This document shows, piece after piece, positions 17,151-26,372 of a stretch of DNA of 64,000 bases. The position numbers and the translations under genes are program-made. Every line of letters starts with the position of its first letter. Position 1 is the stretch's first letter. Source of the DNA: Pseudomonadales bacterium (lineage in GTDB: Bacteria > Pseudomonadota > Gammaproteobacteria > Pseudomonadales > DC-out160); contig JAHRWA010000038.1 of assembly GCA_019090455.1 (NCBI GenBank), positions 19,634 to 83,633 on the forward strand. The letters are read 5' to 3'. The notes beneath the pieces were generated by a model that was not told where the DNA came from, ran no database searches, and saw only the letters and a program-made list of their open reading frames with translations.

Positions 17151-18563
17151 ATTAACAGCGCTCAAAACCAAAAACTACTGCTCAAAGCGGCTCAGTTAAA
17201 TCAAAAAGGCAAACACCAGCAAGCCAGAACCGCTTGTGTAAAACTGGTAAAATTAAACCCAAAGCTAGCAGCAGCCCATCGATTGTTAGGGGCAATTTAT
17301 ATCAATCTATTTCTATTTGAATCCGCTGGAAAAACATTACAGCAAGCCATAAAACTCGACCCCCATGATGTGACCAGCTACCATTTATTAGCCAATGTTT
17401 TATCCGAACGGCGGCAATATAAAGCGGCAGATACGCTCTTTCAGGAAATATCCACACGGTTCCCCCAGCACGGAATACAACTCGATTGGGGGCGAAACCT
17501 GACTCTATCGGGGCAAATAGAAGACGCCAATGAAGTCTATAAGAAGTTATTAATCTCCGAACCCAACAACCTCAAAGCCATTTACAATTTGGCGCAAAAT
17601 CAAATTTTACTCGGCAATTTTGAAGCGGGCTGGCCTGGATACGAATTTCGCTTTGCAAAAGACGGTAACGCAGAGCCTGTTTTTCAGCATTCGATGAGAT
17701 GGCAAGGGGAAGACCTGCAAGGAAAATCGATTTTAGTCTGGCGAGAACAAGGCATAGGTGATGAAATACAATACAGCCTGTGTTACCCCGACATCATTGC
17801 CCAAGCCGGGAAATGCTTTATCCTTTGCAACCCCAGACTATATTCCCTTTTCGAACGCTCATTTCCTAGCGCGACCATTATTAAATTTGGAGAACTAGAC
17901 ATTTTTCTCCAAGAAAACACTATCGATTTCCATATCGGAGCCGGTTCATTAATGGGGTATTTCCGACCCTCCAAAGAGAGCTTTAAATGTGAGAAGAATC
18001 CATTATTGCTAGATAACAACATGCAGAATCAGTGGCGGCATCGACTCAAACAATTACCTCACCCAATCAATATCGGCATATCTTGGGAGGGTGGAAAAAA
18101 AATAGAGGGCGGCAATGATAAGTCTATGCCCTTTGATCCGTTTTCTTCGCTATTTGATATTGAGGGCGTCAATTGGATTGTATTGCAGCACGGAAATATC
18201 CAATCCGCAATTCAAAAGGCTCGGCAACTAAAACAGCTCACGTTACACCAATTCGAAGACGCTTCTCCTTCCGGTGACATTGACCCCTACGCCGCGCTCA
18301 TTAATTCATTAGATCTGGTGGTTTCCACTGATAGCGCTGTTGCGAATATTGCCGGCGCCATTGGCACGCCCACTTTGGCGTTATTATCACAAAGCCCCTC
18401 GTGGACCTGGACCTTGGGGGAGACGTTTAGCCTATGGTATCCACAGACAAAACAAATTAGGCGCGGAATAACTGACAACGATTGGACTCGCGTCATTCAA
18501 TCAACACAACAAGAAATACGGCATTTCATAACACAGGGCAATATAGCTAGTCGCTTTTTATGA
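17151..18563 (+). CDS. TPR protein with a glycosyltransferase-9-like domain, probable ATT start
   Basis: The frame is open from 17121, after a TAG at 17118, with no ATG, GTG or TTG before 17283. The segment before 17283 encodes a clear tetratricopeptide repeat (AAQLNQKGKHQQARTACVKL). A GGAG site at 17138-17141 lies 9 bp before ATT at 17151, so AUU initiation giving 470 aa is the best reading. Several TPR units fill residues ~5-170. The C-terminal part has GISWEGG and VVSTDSAVANIAGAIGTPTL, typical of the glycosyltransferase-9-like fold found on TPR proteins. It runs tail to tail with the radical SAM gene, 1 bp apart. The acceptor is unknown. Confidence 0.75.
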   Translation: MNSAQNQKLLLKAAQLNQKGKHQQARTACVKLVKLNPKLAAAHRLLGAIYINLFLFESAGKTLQQAIKLDPHDVTSYHLLANVLSERRQYKAADTLFQEISTRFPQHGIQLDWGRNLTLSGQIEDANEVYKKLLISEPNNLKAIYNLAQNQILLGNFEAGWPGYEFRFAKDGNAEPVFQHSMRWQGEDLQGKSILVWREQGIGDEIQYSLCYPDIIAQAGKCFILCNPRLYSLFERSFPSATIIKFGELDIFLQENTIDFHIGAGSLMGYFRPSKESFKCEKNPLLLDNNMQNQWRHRLKQLPHPINIGISWEGGKKIEGGNDKSMPFDPFSSLFDIEGVNWIVLQHGNIQSAIQKARQLKQLTLHQFEDASPSGDIDPYAALINSLDLVVSTDSAVANIAGAIGTPTLALLSQSPSWTWTLGETFSLWYPQTKQIRRGITDNDWTRVIQSTQQEIRHFITQGNIASRFL

Positions 18564-18564
18564 A

Positions 18565-19629
18565 TTACAGATCTTGTGAAATAGAGCTGTAGGTTGTGGA
18601 TGTCTGCTGCACACGCTCTTCAATATTGAATTTTGAATTGTAGATCATCACATCCGACTTATCCGAATTACGCTGATCGCAGTTTTCACAAAGCAAACCA
18701 CTACCCTCGAAATTGCCACTAGTATGGCAAGCTAACAAGTGCTGATACTCCGGCGTGTTGAACACCTCCACCAGTGATTGCTGCTTCAAATCACCTAACA
18801 GCAATTTACCGTCAAAATCAAAACAACACATGTTAACAGTGCCATCCACTTGCACCTGTAGCGGTCCGCTAAAGGGACGCCCGCAGCTTTTCTCTTGCTG
18901 AACATTTAAGTTTCGGTAGGTTTTAGCTGTGGCCCAATTATGTGGCCGCCACACTTCCAACAAATCGACTTTATCCTGCCAATGATCTATCCACTCTTGC
19001 GTTAAATGATCGTTGACGCCTTCCACCACATTTAACGTCAGCAATATATCCATTGACGTTTTAGCCATTACAATTTTTTCTAATTCGTTTTTGACTTTGA
19101 AAAATTTCGTCAAATCTTTAACACCATGCATTTCTGAGTAACTCTTGGGATCCATGCCATAAAAACTAATCCGTATGGAATCCGCTCCCGCTCTCTGCAA
19201 CGCCTCAAACTTTTCCAATGTCAGCATCGACATATTGGTAATCATCAGAACCTTAAAACCCTTAGACTTAACGTACGCTACCTTTTCAACAATCCCTTTA
19301 TCTAATAATGGCTCTCCCATCCCAGGAAACGTCAACGTGTCGAATTGGTCAGTCTCCGCAACGACATTATCGACAATTGATTTAAACAGCGTATACCCCA
19401 TCGTTTCTTTTTTTCGGGTTAACGTATCATGAGGACAAACAGGGCATTTATAATTGCAGCGGGTGGTGACTTCAATCCTTAGGTCATTCGTGCACGGAAT
19501 TCTTGAAACAGCAGGGCTTGAAACAGTAGGGCTTAAAACAGGGTCGTTAGCCACAGCAGGCTTAGCACAGGAAAGATCAACAGTCGGGATAAGGTTCGTT
19601 GTGGGATATTCTTGTGCTGTTAGATTCAT
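18565..19629 (-). CDS. Radical SAM protein with SPASM domain
   Basis: Protein of 354 aa. The radical SAM motif CNYKCPVC gives Cys58, Cys62 and Cys65. GMGEPLL is the SAM-binding GGE-like motif, and a C-terminal SPASM region (CGRPFSGPLQVQVDGTVNMCC, then CENCDQ near residue 320) binds auxiliary iron-sulfur clusters. SPASM enzymes often modify peptides, proteins or sugars. No precursor peptide gene was recognised nearby. The first ~48 residues are a Val/Pro/Ser-rich leader enlarged by a 15-bp repeat. The neighbour ending 1 bp away is the TPR/glycosyltransferase-like gene. Confidence 0.85.
   Translation of the reverse strand: MNLTAQEYPTTNLIPTVDLSCAKPAVANDPVLSPTVSSPAVSRIPCTNDLRIEVTTRCNYKCPVCPHDTLTRKKETMGYTLFKSIVDNVVAETDQFDTLTFPGMGEPLLDKGIVEKVAYVKSKGFKVLMITNMSMLTLEKFEALQRAGADSIRISFYGMDPKSYSEMHGVKDLTKFFKVKNELEKIVMAKTSMDILLTLNVVEGVNDHLTQEWIDHWQDKVDLLEVWRPHNWATAKTYRNLNVQQEKSCGRPFSGPLQVQVDGTVNMCCFDFDGKLLLGDLKQQSLVEVFNTPEYQHLLACHTSGNFEGSGLLCENCDQRNSDKSDVMIYNSKFNIEERVQQTSTTYSSISQDL
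19502..19543. repeat. 15-bp tandem repeats in the radical SAM gene leader
   Basis: Units cttgaaacagcaggg and cttgaaacagtaggg match at 14 of 15 positions and a third partial unit cttaaaacaggg follows. They lie in frame within the low-complexity N-terminal leader. Confidence 0.85.
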
Positions 19630-19738
19630 AACTACACCTTCACTACTGAGCCACTAAAGCATTGAGCCATAGCAGGAAAAAAGAAATTACGGGCAAGTTG
19701 TTGCCGGCTTAATTAACTAACTAGTAGAAATGCAATTT

Positions 19739-19794
19739 CAAGACCACCTCAATTAATACAAAATAATTAATCGCTAATAATTGAAGTGGTCTTG
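19739..19794. repeat. Long intergenic palindrome (17-bp arms)
   Basis: Left arm 19739-19755 (CAAGACCAC, then cTCAATTA) pairs with right arm 19778-19794 (TAATTGAa, then GTGGTCTTG), with a single C-A mismatch in 17 pairs and a 22-bp AT-rich loop. No T-tract follows on either strand, so it is not a standard terminator. It stands alone in the 286-bp gap between the radical SAM and PilZ genes. Confidence 0.8.
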
Positions 19795-19915
19795 CTGCTT
19801 ATTCACTATTAACTTATCGGCCGATCCCCGCAGAAATGAATGCCTTTAGCGAATTTAGCCAAAGGCAATTTAATCAACAGGCAAGTAGAGGAAAAAGAAG
19901 AACCATCAGAAAGGG

Positions 19916-20662
19916 TTACGCAGCGACATCAGCAGAGTCGCGCAACTGGAGACGCTGTTGTTTAATAATATATTTCTCGAGCATACGCTTTTGCTCAATA
20001 TCTACATCTACCAATTTACCACCTACAATCGTGTGGTCGTTCGGCTCGTCACTAATGAGAATATTTCGCACATCCAAATTACAGATGAGTTCACCATATC
20101 CTCCCAGCCTTATACGGCAACTTTGCAAGATCAGCCCCGCTTTTATTATTTCAGAATGGTCCCCTTCAAACTCTAACCTCACACCGGTAGCTGACAAATC
20201 CTTCACCTTGACTGGCAAGTGGCAATGCTCTGAAGATTCTATTTCGACACTAATATTATAGTTGCTAGCTACATCAATTCTGAATGCACCTCGACGCTGA
20301 TCTTTCGCAATTTCGGAAGGCAACCTAATAACGTACAGTGGCACACCATCGCTTTGTCCACGCTGAATAACTTCTGTTTCGAAGCTAATTACCAGGCCTT
20401 TGTCCCGCACTGTTAAGGTAACGTTATGGCCTTCCATACCGACAAAGCCTTCGTCTTTCGGAAACAACTCATCTATGGTCAATGTTTTTTCGTCTGGATC
20501 AACATCTAGAATCATACTTTGATAGATGGCATGATCACCTGAAAATTTCACTTGTACAAAACTGTGATTTCGCTTTATTTTAAACAACGTCATATAAATA
20601 TCGCGCAATTTAGGCGATACCTTTCCCGTTGTTTTCTTTCTATTAAAAATTTTATTTAGCAT
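19916..20662 (-). CDS. YcgR-like PilZ domain protein
   Basis: Protein of 248 aa with a YcgR-N-like beta domain (residues ~25-110) followed by a PilZ domain. The c-di-GMP-binding motif is intact: RxxxR at residues 124-128 (RGAFR) and DxSxxG at 155-160 (DLSATG). YcgR-type proteins bind c-di-GMP and slow flagellar rotation by contacting the motor; related ones control other surface traits. I chose ATG at 20662 over a GTG two codons earlier. It stands alone, with 317 bp or more of non-coding DNA upstream. Confidence 0.88.
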   Translation of the reverse strand: MLNKIFNRKKTTGKVSPKLRDIYMTLFKIKRNHSFVQVKFSGDHAIYQSMILDVDPDEKTLTIDELFPKDEGFVGMEGHNVTLTVRDKGLVISFETEVIQRGQSDGVPLYVIRLPSEIAKDQRRGAFRIDVASNYNISVEIESSEHCHLPVKVKDLSATGVRLEFEGDHSEIIKAGLILQSCRIRLGGYGELICNLDVRNILISDEPNDHTIVGGKLVDVDIEQKRMLEKYIIKQQRLQLRDSADVAA

Positions 20663-20668
20663 CGACAC

Positions 20669-20985
20669 TACCCCACTAGTAAAACTCGAATCTCTTCGTT
20701 AACATTATTATTTAATGTGTATCAATTTGTTTCTCTTGTTATCAATCCGCACCCTAATTAAATCGGCTAATGCGTATAATTCTTGAGGCATCAAAGATTT
20801 TTTTTTACGCTTTATTCTACAACGTCAATAGCGGCCTTCTGTCAGTACATCGAATAAAATTAACCCACTTATAATGTGCGCACAAATACAAATCGAGAGT
20901 GGTTACAAATAACATCTATCGCAAACTTTTGTTAAAATCCATGTGCTAGAGTTTATTACAAGATGGAATTGGCACAGGCTTCAAC
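20669..20985. other. AT-rich divergent intergenic region
   Basis: It separates the divergent PilZ and Bax-like genes. It holds a TATAAT at 20870-20875 on the plus strand without a clear -35, overlapped by the perfect 10-bp palindrome TGTGCGCACA (20875-20884), which could be an operator. A run of nine T lies near 20800. No gene was recognised. Confidence 0.4.
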
Positions 20986-21834
20986 ATGAAATATAAATTA
21001 CTCACTTTAATCATGGCTTGCATTATCATTAGCGCTTGCAATACACGCTCCCAATTGAATGAGGATCTTTTATCATCAGATATCTCATTATCAAACAACC
21101 AATCATCAAACACAGAAGACACTGCGATTGCCTCCACCAATCTCATTCCCGACTTCACCAATATCCCCAAGGGAGAACCTAGAAAAAAAGCGTTTATCCG
21201 TTACCTATCCCCTCTGATTGCCAACGAAAACGAAAAAGTAAGAATTCAAAGACGAAGACTTCATGTGATCGAAGGTCGATTAAATGAGTCTCCCATTCTT
21301 TCCCCCACAACACAACATTGGCTGGACAACACAGCGAGAAGTTACGGCGTACGCGTCCAGAGAAACCGACAAAAAGTAAAACAATTATTGAATAAAGTAG
21401 ACACCATTCCTCAATCACTAGCCCTTGCCCAAGCCAGCATCGAATCTGCGTGGGGCACCTCACGCTTTGCCAGGCAGGCTAATAGTTATTTTGGACAATG
21501 GTGCTTTACGAAAGGCTGCGGGCTCGTTCCCTTACTGCGCAGCAAGGGCATGACACACGAGGTTCGTCTTTATCGTACGCCCTCTGAATCGGTAAGAAGT
21601 TATATTAGCAATTTAAACCGCCACCCGGCTTACTCCGAACTGAGAGAAATTCGCCGTCAAGATCGAATAGGAAAACGTTACACATCAGGTTGCGCGCTAA
21701 CAGCATCTCTGCGGAATTATTCGCAAGAGGGGGGGAATTATGTTGAGAGTCTAAAATCAATAATACGCGTTAACAAATTAGAACCTTCTCAACATATAGG
21801 AAGCTGCAAGAAATCACAGCTGGCTAGCACGTAG
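20986..21834 (+). CDS. Bax-like glucosaminidase-domain lipoprotein
   Basis: Protein of 282 aa. A lipoprotein signal peptide ends at Cys18 (IISAC). Residues ~140-270 match the Bax/FlgJ-type glucosaminidase domain: LALAQASIESAWGTSRFA with the likely catalytic Glu, then NSYFGQWCFTKGCG and the YNLN-like stretch YISNLNRHPAY. Such enzymes cleave peptidoglycan N-acetylglucosaminyl bonds. The lipobox suggests anchoring in the outer or inner membrane facing the periplasm. It stands alone on the plus strand and converges with the DUF2058 gene. Confidence 0.85.
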   Translation: MKYKLLTLIMACIIISACNTRSQLNEDLLSSDISLSNNQSSNTEDTAIASTNLIPDFTNIPKGEPRKKAFIRYLSPLIANENEKVRIQRRRLHVIEGRLNESPILSPTTQHWLDNTARSYGVRVQRNRQKVKQLLNKVDTIPQSLALAQASIESAWGTSRFARQANSYFGQWCFTKGCGLVPLLRSKGMTHEVRLYRTPSESVRSYISNLNRHPAYSELREIRRQDRIGKRYTSGCALTASLRNYSQEGGNYVESLKSIIRVNKLEPSQHIGSCKKSQLAST

Positions 21835-21849
21835 CGGAAATGGCTAGCC
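21822..21849. terminator. Possible hairpin at a convergent gene end
   Basis: GGCTAGC (21822-21828) and GCTAGCC (21843-21849) form a perfect 7-bp stem around the stop codon of the Bax-like gene. There is no T-tract, so terminator activity is uncertain. Confidence 0.3.
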
Positions 21850-21855
21850 TACTCT

Positions 21856-22416
21856 CTACCACATCAAATCATCTGGGATTTTGTAGTCTGCATAAGGGTC
21901 ATTTTCTTCAATTTCTGCACTAACGGTATCGCTAATAAAAGTGATACAACTATCATCTCTCATCTTAATTTTTTCTGCGACAGCAACGGGTACAATTTCG
22001 TATCGTTTTTCTTCACCGGCAACAGAAACAATAGCAAGCCTGCCGCAACTCAACTGCTCTTGCAGAGTCGTCGTTACGAATATCTTCTTTATTTTTTTAT
22101 CATCGGTAAAGTTAAATGCAACATCACCATCGGATCTTGATATTGCATTCATTTCGATTAACTGGATTATCTGAGATTGAATCGCCTTTTCCTCGGCGAG
22201 TAACTCACGCTTTCGATTAAGCTCAGCGTCCGTCTTCTTTTTATCTTCCAATCGCTGTCGAACTAACTGCTTACTTTCATCATCGGCATCAATCTTAGAT
22301 TTACTTCGCTTATTTTTCTTAACCTTTTGCTTATGCTTATCTGCCTTAGATTTATTGGACTGCTTCTTGTTAACCAATCCGGACTTTAGCAACTGATCTT
22401 GGAGGGATTTAGCCAT
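21856..22416 (-). CDS. DUF2058 family protein (YaiL-like)
   Basis: Protein of 186 aa. The start MAKSLQDQLLKSGLV is the family signature. A Lys-rich stretch follows (residues ~16-60), then a coiled helix rich in Arg, Gln and Glu, then a beta-rich C-terminal half with AYNFTD-like FNFTDDKKIKKI and ending in a Trp. YaiL has been called a nucleoprotein or polynucleotide-associated protein; direct function is unclear. It lies 38 bp downstream of purA on the same strand and may share its transcript. Confidence 0.85.
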   Translation of the reverse strand: MAKSLQDQLLKSGLVNKKQSNKSKADKHKQKVKKNKRSKSKIDADDESKQLVRQRLEDKKKTDAELNRKRELLAEEKAIQSQIIQLIEMNAISRSDGDVAFNFTDDKKIKKIFVTTTLQEQLSCGRLAIVSVAGEEKRYEIVPVAVAEKIKMRDDSCITFISDTVSAEIEENDPYADYKIPDDLMW

Positions 22417-22454
22417 AATCTCATCTACCGTCTAAATGTTATTATTTAAAGGCG

Positions 22455-23807
<1,353 letters not shown>

Positions 23808-23850
23808 TTAGACTATTTCAGGATTTCACTTCATCCCAGTTAATATGACC

Positions 23851-25146
23851 TTAATCACTTTCAATTGAATCACCTTCATTTAAAATTAGGCCAACAACAA
23901 TCCATTTCTCGTTCTTCTTTACTAACTGATGACTACAATCTAGATCGGCGGGCTTGGTGTCATCACCAGCCAATGAACTCACAATTCGCCGACCCTGTTT
24001 ACGCAGAGTTCGTACTGCTACCCGTAACGACGGATCGTTAACTGACGGTGCGAAAATGGCATCGATAGAATCCAATGAGAGGTCTGCCAGTTTCGATAGC
24101 TTTAAAAGGTCCGTACTAAAACCTGTCGCCGGGCGAGCCCGACCAAACACTTCACCGATATGATCATATCGGCCGCCCTGAGCAAGCTCTTCCCCCGAGC
24201 CAGCCTTGAAAACGGAAAAAACGACACCCGTATGATAATTATAAGAATGCATTTCACAAAGGTCGAAGTAGAAATCCGCATCCTGATGATAAGCTTTAAC
24301 ACCCACTACGATTTTTTCTAGCTCATCAATTCCGGCTAACACACTAGCGGGAGCTGCTCGTAATACTTGCTTCGCTTTTTCGAGTATCTGCGCCTCTCCC
24401 GAAAGCTGAATCAACTGGCTTAGCATATTAGCTAATGACTCATCCAGAACATATTGGCCAACAAAAGTCTCTAGACCTGTCACATCTTTACGCTGAAACA
24501 GTTCAAACAATTCTTGTCTCAGCGTCTCAGATAAACCAGTTTCGTTAAGTAGGCCCGATAGGATATCCACATGCCCTAAATTAACCAGTACTTTTCCGCA
24601 CTCTGCGGCAGCCATGGTATCAAGCATTACATTGATGACTTCCACATCGGAGTCCACACCCCTATGGCCGTACAATTCAATTCCGGTTTGTAACAATGTT
24701 CTTGAGGCGAGGAGATCAGCAGGTTTAGCATGCAATACCGAACCGGCATAACACAATCGGGCCGGTATCTTTTCTTGATGATCAATGAAGGGATTTTTGT
24801 TTTTTAATGACGAGCTTTTATCTAAAGAAGTACTGCCCTTTAAGGATATTGGATTTTTCAAACAATGCGCATCAATGCGAGCCACCTGGGGAGTAATATC
24901 TGCCCTAACACCCATTAACCGTCCCGTGAGCTGGTCAGTTAATTTAAATGTTTGCAGCTCTAAATCTTGTCCCGAACCGACGAGTAGTGACTCAAGGTAT
25001 TCAATCAATGGGGGTATAACGAGTTTGTACCCCCACAAACTGTATAAATCCAGAATACGCCGGCGAAGATTTTCTAACTTCTCCGCTCTCGGGGGCAACA
25101 GCTCTTCCACGCCATCGGGTAACAACCAACGATCTGCAATTGTCAT
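23851..25146 (-). CDS. hisZ: ATP phosphoribosyltransferase regulatory subunit
   Basis: HisZ is a class II synthetase-like protein without tRNA charging activity that pairs with the short form of HisG in the first step of histidine synthesis. Motifs are LLPPRAEKLENLRR, GY-VIPPLIEYLESLL, ADITPQVARIDA and a C-terminal GGRYDHIGEVFGRARPATGFS. At 431 aa it is longer than the usual ~390. A Ser/Lys-rich insert (LKGSTSLDKSSSLKNKN) of about 28 residues follows the ADITPQ motif, before ARLCYAGSVLHAK. It lies between DUF2065 and purA, the conserved order. Confidence 0.95.
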   Translation of the reverse strand: MTIADRWLLPDGVEELLPPRAEKLENLRRRILDLYSLWGYKLVIPPLIEYLESLLVGSGQDLELQTFKLTDQLTGRLMGVRADITPQVARIDAHCLKNPISLKGSTSLDKSSSLKNKNPFIDHQEKIPARLCYAGSVLHAKPADLLASRTLLQTGIELYGHRGVDSDVEVINVMLDTMAAAECGKVLVNLGHVDILSGLLNETGLSETLRQELFELFQRKDVTGLETFVGQYVLDESLANMLSQLIQLSGEAQILEKAKQVLRAAPASVLAGIDELEKIVVGVKAYHQDADFYFDLCEMHSYNYHTGVVFSVFKAGSGEELAQGGRYDHIGEVFGRARPATGFSTDLLKLSKLADLSLDSIDAIFAPSVNDPSLRVAVRTLRKQGRRIVSSLAGDDTKPADLDCSHQLVKKNEKWIVVGLILNEGDSIESD

Positions 25147-25169
25147 AGACTCTATCTACCTTCTCTGCC

Positions 25170-25358
25170 CTAACGAATAAGAAACAGTAATATTACACCG
25201 ACTACCATACTCACAAGGCCTGACACACGTATTGTCATATCATCCATTTGAGTCACCATTAAATAGGTTCGACGCAGTGATTTGGGGGATAGAAATGGCA
25301 ACATACCCTCCAAAACCATCACCAAAGCCATTGCGGCAAAAAAGTCTTGCCAGTCCAT
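25170..25358 (-). CDS. DUF2065 family small membrane protein
   Basis: Protein of 62 aa with two hydrophobic segments (residues ~5-25 and 43-61) joined by a short basic loop, matching the YjeT/DUF2065 family found beside hflC and hisZ in many gammaproteobacteria. It follows hflC but is separated from it by a strong terminator, so it probably has its own start or depends on read-through. Its role is unknown. Confidence 0.88.
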   Translation of the reverse strand: MDWQDFFAAMALVMVLEGMLPFLSPKSLRRTYLMVTQMDDMTIRVSGLVSMVVGVILLFLIR

Positions 25359-25401
25359 AGGAGCACTCCAACTGTATGCTATCGCTCTTCATTACCCACA
25401 C

Positions 25402-25427
25402 AAAAAAACCGGGAATTCACCCGGTTT
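25402..25427 (-). terminator. Rho-independent terminator after hflKC
   Basis: On the minus strand, AAACCGGG-tgaatt-CCCGGTTT forms a perfect 8-bp GC-cored stem that runs directly into a tract of seven T. It lies 66 bp past the hflC stop and is the clearest terminator in the window. Confidence 0.9.
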
Positions 25428-25492
25428 GTGTCATTGTACCAGCTGTATAACGTTTGGCCTAGAGTTACAGCCACCCGGCACAGCTATACAAA

Positions 25493-26371
25493 CTATTTAC
25501 TAGCGTCCGAACCTTTTAGATACTTAAAGAATTCACCCTGAGGCTTCATCACGATGACATCGCCTTTATCTTTAAAGGTATCGCGATAAGCGCTTAAGGT
25601 ACGATAAAACGCATAGAAACCTGGGTCAGCACCATAAGCATTCGCATAAATTCTAGCCGAGTTCGCATCTCCCTCACCACGAATTATTTCAGCCTGCTCG
25701 TAAGCTTCAGCTTGAATCACTCGTTGCTGCAAATCAGCGTCGGCACGAATCGCTTCTGCAAGTTCTTTACCTTGAGAGCGCAACTCGCGAGCTTCTCGTT
25801 GACGTTCTGCTCGCATACGTTCGTAAACCGACTCATTCACTGTGGGCGGCAATTCAATTCGCTTCACTCGAATATCCAGAACCTCTATACCGAGTTCCGA
25901 GATGGTTTTCTCGTTCACTTGATCACGGACTTTATACATCACCACGTCTCTCTGCTCACCCGAAACCATCTCAAACTTAGTTCTTTCACCAAACTGGTTA
26001 CGTAGACCTTCATTAATTCGCGGAGCCAATAACCTTTGCGCCGCAGATTGAAAGCCACCGGTAGCGGTATAAAAGAGTTTTACATCCTTAATTCTCCAAA
26101 CCACATAGGAATCAACGATCAGTCGTTTCTTATTTTTGGTGAGATACTCTTCAGGACGCGCATCAAGAAATAAAACACGAGAATCGAATCGACGTATTTC
26201 ATTCATTATCGGTATCTTAAAACCCAGACCAGGCCGAAGATCAGCATCGACAACTTCGCCAAATCGCAGCAAAACACCGCGTTCATTTTCCTTAATTGTA
26301 TAAACGGAGGCTGAGATCCCTAATGCTACCGCAACCAATAAAACGAGAATAATAGTGAATTTTGTGTTCAT
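25493..26371 (-). CDS. hflC: HflC, SPFH-family modulator of FtsH
   Basis: HflC with HflK forms a large membrane cage around the FtsH protease and tunes its activity. The start MNTKFTIILVLLVAVALG gives one N-terminal membrane span. The SPFH/band-7 domain follows (ENERGVLLRFGEV to the VKRIELPP region) with a coiled Ala/Glu-rich C-terminal helix. I moved the start to ATG at 26371 (292 aa), because the upstream extension overlaps hflK and lacks family similarity. It begins 1 bp after the hflK stop. Confidence 0.95.
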   Translation of the reverse strand: MNTKFTIILVLLVAVALGISASVYTIKENERGVLLRFGEVVDADLRPGLGFKIPIMNEIRRFDSRVLFLDARPEEYLTKNKKRLIVDSYVVWRIKDVKLFYTATGGFQSAAQRLLAPRINEGLRNQFGERTKFEMVSGEQRDVVMYKVRDQVNEKTISELGIEVLDIRVKRIELPPTVNESVYERMRAERQREARELRSQGKELAEAIRADADLQQRVIQAEAYEQAEIIRGEGDANSARIYANAYGADPGFYAFYRTLSAYRDTFKDKGDVIVMKPQGEFFKYLKGSDASK

Positions 26372-26372
26372 T

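Noticed and set aside
16926..17171. 81-codon minus-strand frame before the RIO kinase
   Set aside because: It overlaps the start and TPR-coding region of the TPR gene on the plus strand and has no ribosome site or recognisable motif.
19813..19823. FliA-type -10 box GCCGATAA on the minus strand
   Set aside because: No TAAA-type -35 element lies 15-16 bp upstream and the nearest downstream start is about 190 bp away.
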